DNA of 24,342 nucleotides, from positions 1 through 24,342 of the forward strand of contig CAYGFI010000061.1 in assembly GCA_964349045.1 (NCBI GenBank), written 5' to 3'. Positions within the stretch are counted from its first letter, which is position 1, and every line of letters begins with the position of its first letter. The position numbers and the translations under genes are program-made. The notes beneath the pieces were generated by a model. That model saw nothing but the letters and a program-made list of their open reading frames with translations. It did no database searches and had not been told where the DNA came from. This DNA is from JACJXF01 sp964349045 (GTDB lineage Bacteria; Bacteroidota; Bacteroidia; Bacteroidales; GCA-2748055). Positions 8,561-16,768 of this stretch are shown piece by piece.

Positions 8561-8839
8561 AGTTGTTATGATTCTGAAGTGTTTACAGGAACTAAAAATA
8601 ATTATAATAACTGTTTTATAAAATGAAGTTGATAAATGTAATCTACTTATTTTAAAAAATCTAACAGAGACTAAACAATAATAATTAATACCTGAATTTC
8701 AAATCCCTCATTTCACCAACTTTTTTTTAACAGGCTTATCTATTTGATTCTGAAAATTGAAAAAAAGTTTTACNNNNNNNNNNGTTTTACCTTTCCAACT
8801 CAGCAAATGAGTTAGTTAAACCAAAAAGATATAATACTC
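8561..8839. promoter_or_regulatory. Divergent control region of the xylan locus
   Basis: This AT-rich, 279-base region separates the minus-strand GH10 from the plus-strand transporter operon and must hold both promoters. I find no exact TAnnTTTG element on either strand. A 6-bp inverted repeat AACTCA-GCAAA-TGAGTT (8797-8813) lies 26 bases before the transporter start and is operator-like in position. The region is interrupted by a 10-N gap, so part of the control sequence may be missing. Confidence 0.45.
8774..8783. other. Assembly gap (10 N)
   Basis: Ten undetermined bases. The sequence immediately on each side is the same 7-mer, GTTTTAC (8767-8773 and 8784-8790). This suggests two contig ends that may actually overlap, joined by a fixed-size spacer rather than by real unknown sequence. 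Confidence 0.97.
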
Positions 8840-10297
8840 ATGAATTCAACTTCTCAAAAACTATCGATAGTTGAGAAAATAGGGTATAGCCTGGGTGATT
8901 TAGCCGCTAATCTGGTTTTCCAAACCTTAGTTACCTACCTGGCATATTTTTACACCGATATTTACGGACTTAAACCTGCCGATACTTCATTAGTAACACT
9001 TATTGTTGGATTGGTGGCTGCATTTTTATTTAATCCCATAATTGGAGTATTGGCCGACAGGACCAATTCGAGATGGGGTAAATTCAGGCCATGGGTACTG
9101 TATACAGCCGTTCCTATGGGTGTTGTCGCAATTCTGGCATTTTCAACACCTGATTTTTCATACAAAGGGAAACTTATATACGCAGCTATTACCTACACAC
9201 TCTTGCTGTTGCTCTATGCTTCAAGCAACCTCCCCTACTCCGCTTTAAGTGGCGTACTTACGGGCGATATGGGCGAAAGAAACAGCATTTCATCCTACCG
9301 TTTTGTGGCAGTAATGTTTGCTCAGTTTTTTGTGCAGGTATTTATGTTACCGATTATTATATATGCCGGACACGGAGACATGGCTGCCGGAATTGAAAAG
9401 GTAATGACCTGGATGGCGATTATTGGAACAGTTTTGTTGCTGATTACCTTTTTCACAACCAGAGAGCGTATTGTTCCCACGGTGGAACAAAAATCATCCA
9501 TAAAAGATGACTTAATTGATCTTTCCAGGAACAGACCATGGATCATCATGCTCTCCTTAACTGTTTTGGTCTTCATTACCCTTGCAATGAAGGGTAGCTC
9601 GTACGTATATTACTTTTTCAGTTATGTTGATAAAGAGGCTCTTGCAGATTTTATTAGTCCTGTTATTTCCGGTTTATCCGGCTTAGGAATTAATTTTTTC
9701 GGGTCAGATCCGGTATCTGCCGGATTAGGATTGTTCAATGCAGGGGGTATAATATTCATGATTCTTGGAATTTCCTTGTCGAAAAGACTTGCCGATAAAT
9801 ACGGGAAGCGGGATGTATTTAAGTACGGTTTACTGGTAGCCACATTGTTTGTCCTGATCTTTATCTTTTTTAAACCTCAGAATGTTATCCTGATGTTCGG
9901 TTCACAAATTCTACATGGCTTTTTCTATGGTATCACCATTCCTGTTCTTTGGGCCATGATTGCCGATGTTGCCGACTATTCAGAATGGAAAACCAATCGC
10001 AGGGCAACAGCTATTATCTTTTCAGCAATGATGGTAGGACTTAAAGCAGGGCTTTCAATTGGAAGCGCTTTGGTAACATGGATTTTAGGACTTTATGGAT
10101 ACATAGGCAAAGAGGCTGCTGTTGCCGGTGAGGAAATTATTCAAAATGAATCGGTGGTACAAGGTGCAAAAATGCTTGTGAGTGTTTATCCATCCATCCC
10201 ATTCCTTATTGGTGTTGGCCTGCTTTTCTTCTATTTAATTGACAAAAAAATGGAAGTAAAAATAGAAACTGAATTAAAAGAAAGAAGAACCAAATAA
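8840..10297 (+). CDS. GPH-family (MelB/XylP-like) sugar symporter
   Basis: This 485-residue inner-membrane protein has about twelve hydrophobic segments. It carries the glycoside-pentoside-hexuronide family signatures: DRTNSRWGKFRPW after helix II (73-85), a GDMGERNSISSYR loop in the middle of the N-half, and ADVADYSEWKTNRRA in the C-half. As first gene of a xylanase operon (8 bases before the second GH10) it most likely imports xylose, xylobiose or arabinosylated xylo-oligosaccharides from periplasm to cytoplasm. The cation-site pair known from MelB (Asp55 and Asp59, pattern DxxxDP) aligns by eye with Ala61 and Asn65 in FNPIIG, so ion coupling may differ from MelB. Substrate is inferred from context only. 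Confidence 0.9.
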   Translation: MNSTSQKLSIVEKIGYSLGDLAANLVFQTLVTYLAYFYTDIYGLKPADTSLVTLIVGLVAAFLFNPIIGVLADRTNSRWGKFRPWVLYTAVPMGVVAILAFSTPDFSYKGKLIYAAITYTLLLLLYASSNLPYSALSGVLTGDMGERNSISSYRFVAVMFAQFFVQVFMLPIIIYAGHGDMAAGIEKVMTWMAIIGTVLLLITFFTTRERIVPTVEQKSSIKDDLIDLSRNRPWIIMLSLTVLVFITLAMKGSSYVYYFFSYVDKEALADFISPVISGLSGLGINFFGSDPVSAGLGLFNAGGIIFMILGISLSKRLADKYGKRDVFKYGLLVATLFVLIFIFFKPQNVILMFGSQILHGFFYGITIPVLWAMIADVADYSEWKTNRRATAIIFSAMMVGLKAGLSIGSALVTWILGLYGYIGKEAAVAGEEIIQNESVVQGAKMLVSVYPSIPFLIGVGLLFFYLIDKKMEVKIETELKERRTK

Positions 10298-10305
10298 AAA
10301 ACATC

Positions 10306-11436
10306 ATGAAGAAAATTATCGTTATCCTCGGATTGGTGGCCATTTCATCAACACTTTTTATGAAATGTACACCTGCAAAACAAAAAGAAGTCACTTTAAA
10401 AGATGCGCTTAAAGATAAATTCTTAATTGGAGCAGCGCTGAACGCGAATCAAACACCAAGTTCAGATTCTGCTGAAAATGAGTTAATCATTTCGCAATTC
10501 AATGCCATTGTGGCTGAAAATTGTATGAAGAGCGCTTTAATACAACCGGAACAAGGTGTTTTCAAGTTCGAAGATGCCGACCGGTTTGTCAAATTCGGAG
10601 AAGATCACAATATGTGGATCACAGGCCACACGCTTATCTGGCATTCGCAAGCGCCAGGATGGCTATTTGTCGATTCTGAAGGAAAAGATGTGTCCCGCGA
10701 TACATTGATCGCACGCATGAAAACGCATATCAGTACCTTAGTGGGCCGTTATAAGGGTCGCGTAAAAGGCTGGGATGTGGTGAACGAGGCCATTGAAGAT
10801 AACGGTGATTACCGCCAGACTAAATTCTACAAGATTATCGGTGAAGACTATATTGAATTAGCATTCAAATTTGCACATGAAGCCGACCCTGATTGTGAAT
10901 TGTACTATAACGACTACTCTATGGCTAATCCCGGCCGGCGCGAAGGTGTTGTGAAAATGGTAAAAGGACTTCAGGAAAAAGGGATTAAAATTGATGCTAT
11001 AGGAATGCAGGGGCACCTTAATATTGATGTTCCGGACATTAACGAGTTCGAAAAGAGTATTCTGGCTTTTTCTGAATTGGGCGTTAAAATAATGATCACC
11101 GAAATGGATATTACCGTTTTACCATGGCCTTCACAGGAAGTAAGTGCCGAAATTTCAACCAACTTTGAACTGAGAGCAGAATACAACCCTTTCCCCGATA
11201 GCCTTTCGGCTGAAATGTCGGAAAAGCTGACAAACCGTTACACCGATTTCTTTAAGCTTTTCATCAAACATTGCGATAAAATAAGCCGGGTAACACTCTG
11301 GGGTGTACACGACAACCAGACATGGCGCAACAACTGGCCTGTTCGTGGACGTAAAGATTATCCATTACTATTCGACCGTGAACTTCAACCAAAACCTGCC
11401 GTGGCAAAAATTATTGAAGCCGCCATGACAGAATAA
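10306..11436 (+). CDS. GH10 endo-1,4-beta-xylanase, exported, possible lipoprotein
   Basis: This compact single-domain xylanase of 376 residues cleaves xylan or xylo-oligosaccharides. The N-terminus is a signal sequence ending LFMKC with Cys21 in the lipoprotein position. The Lys before the Cys is not canonical, so lipid attachment is possible but uncertain. The GH10 barrel spans about 30-372, with WHSQAPGW at 112-119, acid/base Glu161 in DVVNEA and nucleophile Glu266 in MITEMD. It lacks the insert and sorting domain of the divergent GH10, so the two probably work at different stages, this one on oligosaccharides at the cell envelope. It lies 8 bases after the symporter gene and 26 bases before the GH43 gene. 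Confidence 0.94.
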   Translation: MKKIIVILGLVAISSTLFMKCTPAKQKEVTLKDALKDKFLIGAALNANQTPSSDSAENELIISQFNAIVAENCMKSALIQPEQGVFKFEDADRFVKFGEDHNMWITGHTLIWHSQAPGWLFVDSEGKDVSRDTLIARMKTHISTLVGRYKGRVKGWDVVNEAIEDNGDYRQTKFYKIIGEDYIELAFKFAHEADPDCELYYNDYSMANPGRREGVVKMVKGLQEKGIKIDAIGMQGHLNIDVPDINEFEKSILAFSELGVKIMITEMDITVLPWPSQEVSAEISTNFELRAEYNPFPDSLSAEMSEKLTNRYTDFFKLFIKHCDKISRVTLWGVHDNQTWRNNWPVRGRKDYPLLFDRELQPKPAVAKIIEAAMTE

Positions 11437-11462
11437 AACTGATTTCATAAAAGAATATAGTA

Positions 11463-12440
11463 ATGGTAAAGAAACCAAGACATTTAAGTAAGGACATATA
11501 TACCGCCGACCCAAGGGCACATGTTTATAACGGAAAACTTTACATATTCCCTTCCCACGACATTGAATCGGGTATTCCGGAAGACAATACCGGTGCACAT
11601 TTCGACATGCGTGATTATCACGTGTATTCCATGGAAGATCCTGATGGCATTGTGATTGATCATGGTGTGGCACTTGATATTAAAGATGTGCCATGGGCTG
11701 GTCGCCAGATGTGGTCGAACGATGTTGCCAGTAAAAACGGAAAATATTATATGTATTTCCCTGTAAAAGACAAACAGGATGTTTTCCATTTAGGTATTGC
11801 CATTAGCGACAAACCCGAAGGACCGTACAAAGCATTGCCTGAACCCATGAAGGGTAGTTTCAGTATCGATCCTTCTGTCTTTACCGACGATGACGGGAGT
11901 AAATATATTTACTGGGGAGGTATCTGGGGAGGACAACTGCAACGCTACAAAACAGGGAGGTACGAAAATAACGATGACCTTCGTAAACATGACGAGCCTG
12001 CGTTATGCGCTAAAGTTGCCAAACTCTCTGGTGATATGCTGGAGTTCGGAGAAGAACCGCGCGATGTTTTGGTTCTCGACTCTTATGGCAATCCGCTAAA
12101 AACAGCCGATGAAAACCGTCGTTTTTTTGAAGCTCCCTGGCTGCACAAATACAAAGGCAAATACTATTTCTCCTACTCAACAGGAAATACTCATTTGCTG
12201 TGCTATGCCACCGGCGAAAACCCTTACGGCCCATTTACCTATCAGGGTGTCATTCTTACCCCGGTGGTAGGCTGGACAACTCACCACTCCATTGTTGAAT
12301 TCAAAGGGAAATGGTATCTGTTTCATCACGACAGTAAACTATCGGGTGGGAAAACCTGGCTGCGCAGCATGAAAATTGTTGAGATTACTTATCGTGATGA
12401 TGGGTCTATTGAGACTATCGATGGAAATGCCGACGAATAA
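11463..12440 (+). CDS. GH43 beta-xylosidase/alpha-L-arabinofuranosidase, probably cytoplasmic
   Basis: This 325-residue five-bladed beta-propeller enzyme has the GH43 catalytic triad: base Asp16 (TADPRAH), pKa modulator Asp136 (SIDPSVF) and acid Glu223 (FFEAPW). There is no signal peptide; the protein begins MVKKPRHLSKDIYTADPRA with the catalytic Asp already at residue 16, so no room is left for one, and it should act in the cytoplasm. Together with the symporter two genes upstream, this suggests that short oligosaccharides are imported intact and then cut to xylose and/or arabinose. The layout resembles the GH43 subfamily with beta-xylosidases, but arabinofuranosidase activity cannot be excluded. 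Confidence 0.92.
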   Translation: MVKKPRHLSKDIYTADPRAHVYNGKLYIFPSHDIESGIPEDNTGAHFDMRDYHVYSMEDPDGIVIDHGVALDIKDVPWAGRQMWSNDVASKNGKYYMYFPVKDKQDVFHLGIAISDKPEGPYKALPEPMKGSFSIDPSVFTDDDGSKYIYWGGIWGGQLQRYKTGRYENNDDLRKHDEPALCAKVAKLSGDMLEFGEEPRDVLVLDSYGNPLKTADENRRFFEAPWLHKYKGKYYFSYSTGNTHLLCYATGENPYGPFTYQGVILTPVVGWTTHHSIVEFKGKWYLFHHDSKLSGGKTWLRSMKIVEITYRDDGSIETIDGNADE

Positions 12441-12458
12441 ATACGCAGTTACAAAAAA

Positions 12459-15053
12459 ATGAAAAGAACAATTCTTATCTCATTAAGCCTGTTATTCTCA
12501 CTCGGACTAATTGCGCAGACGTACCCTTATCAAAATCCGGATCTTAGTTCCCACGAACGGGCATTAGATTTACTTTCACGTTTAACGCTTGAAGAGAAAG
12601 CGGTTTTGATGTGTGATCAGAGTGATGCCATTCCGCGTTTGGGCGTAAAAAAATTCAATTGGTGGAGTGAAGCCTTGCATGGATATGCCAATAATGATAG
12701 CGTAACCGTTTTCCCCCAGCCCATTGGCATGGCCGCTTCATTCAATGATGAATTAATCTTCCTTATTTACAATGCCGTTTCGGATGAAGCACGGGCAAAA
12801 TACCACCAGTGGATTCAAAGGGGAAATGAAAACAAACGTTTCCTGAGCCTGTCAGTGTGGACTCCCAATGTGAACATTTTCCGTGACCCGCGATGGGGAC
12901 GCGGACAGGAAACCTACGGCGAGGACCCTTTCCTGACTTCCCGCATGGGCGTTCAGGTAGTCAGGGGCTTGCAAGGCCCTGCCGATGCAAAGTACCGAAA
13001 ACTTCTGGCTTGTGCCAAGCATTATGCTGTGCACTCCGGACCCGAGTGGAGTCGCCATGAGCTGAACCTTAATAATGTAAACCCGCGAGAGTTTCAGGAA
13101 ACGTATTTGCCAGCCTTTAAGGCTTTGGTTCAGGAGGCTGATGTGCGCCAGGTAATGTGTGCCTACCAACGTTTGGACGATGAACCATGCTGCGGCAGCA
13201 CCCGTCTGTTACAAAATATATTGCGTGATGAATGGGGTTTTAAACACATCGTTGTATCGGATTGTGGCGCTATTACCGACTTTTATACAACTCACAAAGT
13301 CTCATCAACTCCTGTACATGCTGCATCAAAAGGTGTATTGGCCGGTACCGACGTGGAGTGTGTGTGGGAGAATTATCCCTACAAAAAGTTGCCTGAAGGA
13401 GTTGCAAAAGGCTTAATCAAGGAGGAAGATATCGACCGGAGTCTTATGCGCGTGCTTATGGGTCGCTTCGACCTGGGCGATTTTGACGATGATGCGATCG
13501 TACCCTGGGCGCAAATCCCTGCATCTGTTCTTAATAACGACATGCATTGTCAACTTGCGCTTGAAATGGCACGCCAGACCATGACCTTACTCCAAAACAA
13601 TAACAACATCCTGCCATTGTCTGAATCTGCCAAAAAAGTAGCTGTTATTGGACCTAATGCCGACGACAAAGTGATGTTGTGGGGTAACTATAATGGCACT
13701 CCGGTTCGCACAATTACCATACTCGATGGTATAAAAACTAAACTCGATGACGACAAGATTTTCTACGACAAAGCTTGTGATCTTGTTGAAGATAAGGTAA
13801 CTGAAAGTTATTTCAAGGAGCTTTCGTTTGATGGAAAACAAGGGTTTAAGGCCACTTACTGGAACAATCCGGATCGTAAGGGTGAAGTGGTTTCAACAGC
13901 TCAAATTACTGACCCCATAAAAATGACCACCGCCGGACAACATGAATTTGCCTCGGGTGTTAAGCTCGAAGGTTTTTCGGCAGTATTCGAAACCGAGTTC
14001 ACCCCGGAAATTACGGAAGAACTTGTTTTTAAGGGAGGTGCTACCGGGTACTTCGAACTGTTTATTAATGGTGAGTCTGTTCAGGTACGCAACAACTGGC
14101 GTACATTGTCTTCCCGAATCCCTTTTAAGGCAGAAGCCGGTAAGAATTATAAAATTGAAATTCGTTATTCACAGCTCAACAACTGGCAGGCCAACATCGA
14201 ATTCGATTTCGGCAAAGAAGTTGATGTTGATTATACTGAACTCATTAACAAACTGAAAGGCATTGAAACGGTTGTGTTTGTCGGTGGATTATCAGGCAAG
14301 CTCGAAGGTGAAGAGATGCCTGTATCCTATCCCGGTTTCAAGGGTGGGGATCGCACCAACATTGAACTTCCTTCGGTTCAGCGCAATTGTTTGAAAGCGT
14401 TGAAAGCAGCGGGTAAAAAAGTGTTGTTTGTAAATTGTTCCGGTTCGGCCATTGCCTTAACTCCCGAAACACAATCCTGTGATGCCATACTTCAGGCATG
14501 GTATGCAGGTGAATCGGGCGGACAAGCTGTTGCCGATGTTCTTTTTGGCGACTACAACCCATCGGGAAAACTACCTGTAACTTTCTACAAAAACTCAGAA
14601 AACCTGGGCGATTTCGAGGATTATTCAATGAAAGGCCGTACATACCGTTACTCAACAGACTACCTATTCCCTTTCGGATTTGGATTGAGTTACACCGAAT
14701 TTGAAATTGGAAATGCAACACTTAGCAAAACCACCATTAAAGCTGACGAGACTATCAGCATTACCATTCCGGTTAACAATACCGGTAAGCGCAATGGAAC
14801 CGAAATCGTTCAGGTATATGTTCGGAAAGTGAACGATGTTGACGGTCCGTTGAAAACTCTGAGGGGTTTTCAACGCGTTGAAGTACCGGCAGGGAAAACA
14901 AACAAAGCGACAATAAACCTGTCACCTGCATCATTTGAGTTTTTCGATTGGAGCCAGCGCAAAATGGCTGTAACTCCGGGTGAATACGAGGTGTTATATG
15001 GAAATAGTTCAGATAGCGGTAATTTGAAATCAGTGAAAATTAAAATGTTGTAA
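12459..15053 (+). CDS. GH3 beta-xylosidase with PA14 domain
   Basis: This exported glycosidase of 864 residues releases xylose from the non-reducing ends of xylo-oligosaccharides. A signal peptide (1-20, ending GLIAQ) is followed by the GH3 N-terminal barrel (about 30-345) with nucleophile Asp268 in VVSDCG. The GH3 C-terminal domain (about 375-745) is split by a PA14-like beta insert (about 455-590). A candidate acid/base lies in the Glu cluster at 616-619 (LEGEEM), and a fibronectin-III-like domain (about 748-862) closes the protein. The motif KHYAVHSGPE at 187-196 is typical of xylosidase-type GH3. It probably acts in the periplasm. It starts 18 bases after the GH43 gene in the same operon. 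Confidence 0.93.
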   Translation: MKRTILISLSLLFSLGLIAQTYPYQNPDLSSHERALDLLSRLTLEEKAVLMCDQSDAIPRLGVKKFNWWSEALHGYANNDSVTVFPQPIGMAASFNDELIFLIYNAVSDEARAKYHQWIQRGNENKRFLSLSVWTPNVNIFRDPRWGRGQETYGEDPFLTSRMGVQVVRGLQGPADAKYRKLLACAKHYAVHSGPEWSRHELNLNNVNPREFQETYLPAFKALVQEADVRQVMCAYQRLDDEPCCGSTRLLQNILRDEWGFKHIVVSDCGAITDFYTTHKVSSTPVHAASKGVLAGTDVECVWENYPYKKLPEGVAKGLIKEEDIDRSLMRVLMGRFDLGDFDDDAIVPWAQIPASVLNNDMHCQLALEMARQTMTLLQNNNNILPLSESAKKVAVIGPNADDKVMLWGNYNGTPVRTITILDGIKTKLDDDKIFYDKACDLVEDKVTESYFKELSFDGKQGFKATYWNNPDRKGEVVSTAQITDPIKMTTAGQHEFASGVKLEGFSAVFETEFTPEITEELVFKGGATGYFELFINGESVQVRNNWRTLSSRIPFKAEAGKNYKIEIRYSQLNNWQANIEFDFGKEVDVDYTELINKLKGIETVVFVGGLSGKLEGEEMPVSYPGFKGGDRTNIELPSVQRNCLKALKAAGKKVLFVNCSGSAIALTPETQSCDAILQAWYAGESGGQAVADVLFGDYNPSGKLPVTFYKNSENLGDFEDYSMKGRTYRYSTDYLFPFGFGLSYTEFEIGNATLSKTTIKADETISITIPVNNTGKRNGTEIVQVYVRKVNDVDGPLKTLRGFQRVEVPAGKTNKATINLSPASFEFFDWSQRKMAVTPGEYEVLYGNSSDSGNLKSVKIKML

Positions 15054-15075
15054 ATTTAATTTTAACCACATCTAA

Positions 15076-15087
15076 ATTCGATCGAAT
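15076..15087. repeat. 12-bp perfect palindrome before the GH43-CBM6 start codon
   Basis: ATTCGATCGAAT is a perfect palindrome ending one base before the ATG at 15089, in the widest (35 bp) gap between intact genes of the operon apart from the esterase remnant. It could be an operator or a chance palindrome; nothing similar was noticed at the other gene starts. Confidence 0.35.
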
Positions 15088-15088
15088 A

Positions 15089-16459
15089 ATGAAACTCAAA
15101 AGTCAAACATTTGCAATACTGTTTTTTGTCCTATTGGGATATTGTCAATATACTTTGGCTGATTATCCTATTGTTTCGCACCGTCACTTAGCCGACCCTG
15201 GAGCACTTGTTTATAACGGGAGGGTTTACATATACTGTTCAAATGACGATGAAAACCCCGGTGATGATAAGTCAGGTTATCAAATGAAGTCACTTGTCTG
15301 CGTTTCAAGTAGTGACTTAAAAAACTGGACCGATCATGGTATCGTATTTGAAGTTCCCAAAAATTGTTCGTGGGCAGTCAGAAGCTGGGCTCCTTCTGTT
15401 TCTGAACGCGATGGTAAATTTTTCCTTTATTTTGGTAACGGGGGAAATGGCATTGGTGTAGCTATGGCTGACAACCCCCTGGGTCCGTTTGTTGATCCCA
15501 TTGGCAAACCATTAGTTGAAAACAGTACACCGGGTGTTCAGCCAGCCCAAAACATGTGGCTTTTCGACCCAATGACATTTATCGACGATGACGGTCAAAC
15601 CTACATGTACTTTGGCGGAAATGGCGACAGCAATGTGCGTGTCATCAAATTGAACCCCGACATGATTAGCGTGGACGGCCCTGCTATCCCGTTAACAGCA
15701 CAAAACTTCTTCGAAGCATCCTGGGTGCACAAACTCAATGGGATCTACTATTTCTCCTATTCGGCAAATCCGCGTGCACAAATGCGTATTGATTACATGA
15801 AAAGCACAAGTCCCACATCGGGCTTTACTTATGGGGGAGTAGTTTCTTTGCAACCTCCACTTAATGATAACAATAACCATCAGGCAATTTTTAAGTTTAA
15901 TGGCGAGTGGTACCAGGCATATCATAACCGTGTGGTGGCAAAACAAGCTAATATCCCTCCGGTTTATAAACGAAACCTTTGCCTCGACCAGTTTAAACAC
16001 AATGCCGATGGAACTATTGACACAATGGTGAATACGGTGGACGGGCTGGCTCAATTGGCTTATATTAATCCGTTTGAGCGCGTAGAGGCCGAAACAATGA
16101 ATGCCCAATCAGGCATATATACTGAAATTTGTAAAAAAGGTGGAATGAATGTTTGCAACATCGAAAACGGTGACTGGATAAAAATTAAAGGGGTCGATTT
16201 TGGCCAAAAAGGAGCAAAAAAGTTTTGTGCCAGCCTTGCAGGGATAACCGACAACTGCCAGATAGAACTCCGCCTTGGTGATCCTTCAGGTGCTCTTATT
16301 GGTACTTGTACTGTAAGCTCTACAGGCGACATGCAAACCTGGAAAACGTTTACCTGTAAAGTGGAAAAAATTACCGGGGTTAATGATCTTTACATGAAGT
16401 TTACCGGAAGCGAGGATAATATGTTCAATTTCGACTGGTGGCAGTTTAGTGTTAAATAA
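15089..16459 (+). CDS. GH43 arabinoxylan-active glycosidase with C-terminal CBM6-like domain
   Basis: This 456-residue exported enzyme probably removes arabinofuranosyl side chains from xylan. A signal peptide ends about residue 24 (YTLA). The propeller (about 28-328) has catalytic Asp36 (LADPGA), Asp160 (LFDPMTF) and Glu209 (FFEASW). The C-terminal beta-sandwich (about 330-456) starts RVEAETMNAQSG and ends FDWWQFSVK, a typical CBM6-like xylan-binding module. The combination of GH43 and CBM6 is common in arabinoxylan arabinofuranohydrolases, but a xylosidase activity is possible. A 12-bp palindrome lies directly before the start codon. Immediately downstream is the remnant of an esterase gene whose reading frame begins before this stop codon. 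Confidence 0.9.
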   Translation: MKLKSQTFAILFFVLLGYCQYTLADYPIVSHRHLADPGALVYNGRVYIYCSNDDENPGDDKSGYQMKSLVCVSSSDLKNWTDHGIVFEVPKNCSWAVRSWAPSVSERDGKFFLYFGNGGNGIGVAMADNPLGPFVDPIGKPLVENSTPGVQPAQNMWLFDPMTFIDDDGQTYMYFGGNGDSNVRVIKLNPDMISVDGPAIPLTAQNFFEASWVHKLNGIYYFSYSANPRAQMRIDYMKSTSPTSGFTYGGVVSLQPPLNDNNNHQAIFKFNGEWYQAYHNRVVAKQANIPPVYKRNLCLDQFKHNADGTIDTMVNTVDGLAQLAYINPFERVEAETMNAQSGIYTEICKKGGMNVCNIENGDWIKIKGVDFGQKGAKKFCASLAGITDNCQIELRLGDPSGALIGTCTVSSTGDMQTWKTFTCKVEKITGVNDLYMKFTGSEDNMFNFDWWQFSVK

Positions 16460-16757
16460 GCCCGGAAGGGAAGTTTTCTCACATGTCGGTATGTTTAGCG
16501 GTGGGAGTATTAGTTCCGAAGATGTTGAAAATGCACCTGGCTTTAAGGAAAAAATAAAACTTGTGTTTATAAGTTATGGCAGCCGAGAACTTGAAAACCC
16601 CAGGACCGGCTTTGGTGGAAATCCCCGGGAAAACACTGAAAAACTCAAAGAGCTGGGAATGAATACACATTTTTTTGTTTCTCCCAATACGGCTCACGAG
16701 TGGCAAAGCTGGAGACGAAGCCTTTATGAATTTGCACAGGTTTTGTTTATAAACTAA
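16449..16757 (+). pseudogene. C-terminal remnant of a xylan-type (acetyl/feruloyl) esterase
   Basis: An open frame of 102 residues overlaps the GH43 stop codon and could only start at a GTG inside that gene. From about residue 10 (base 16476) it reads like the last third of Bacteroidota esterases of the PF00756 type that sit in xylan loci: FSHVGMFSGGSIS, then KLVFISYGSRE, and NTAHEWQSWRRSL at 80-92 with the probable catalytic His83. The part carrying the nucleophile Ser (GxSMGG motif) and the signal peptide is absent. A deletion joining the end of the GH43 gene to the middle of an esterase gene would explain this, as would a misassembly. It fills the only gap over 300 bases in the operon. It is unlikely to be active. 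Confidence 0.75.
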
Positions 16758-16768
16758 TTCTGGAAAAT

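Noticed and set aside
14338..14721. 127-codon open frame antisense to the GH3 gene
   Set aside because: Shadow of the conserved GH3 C-terminal domain with no recognisable features.
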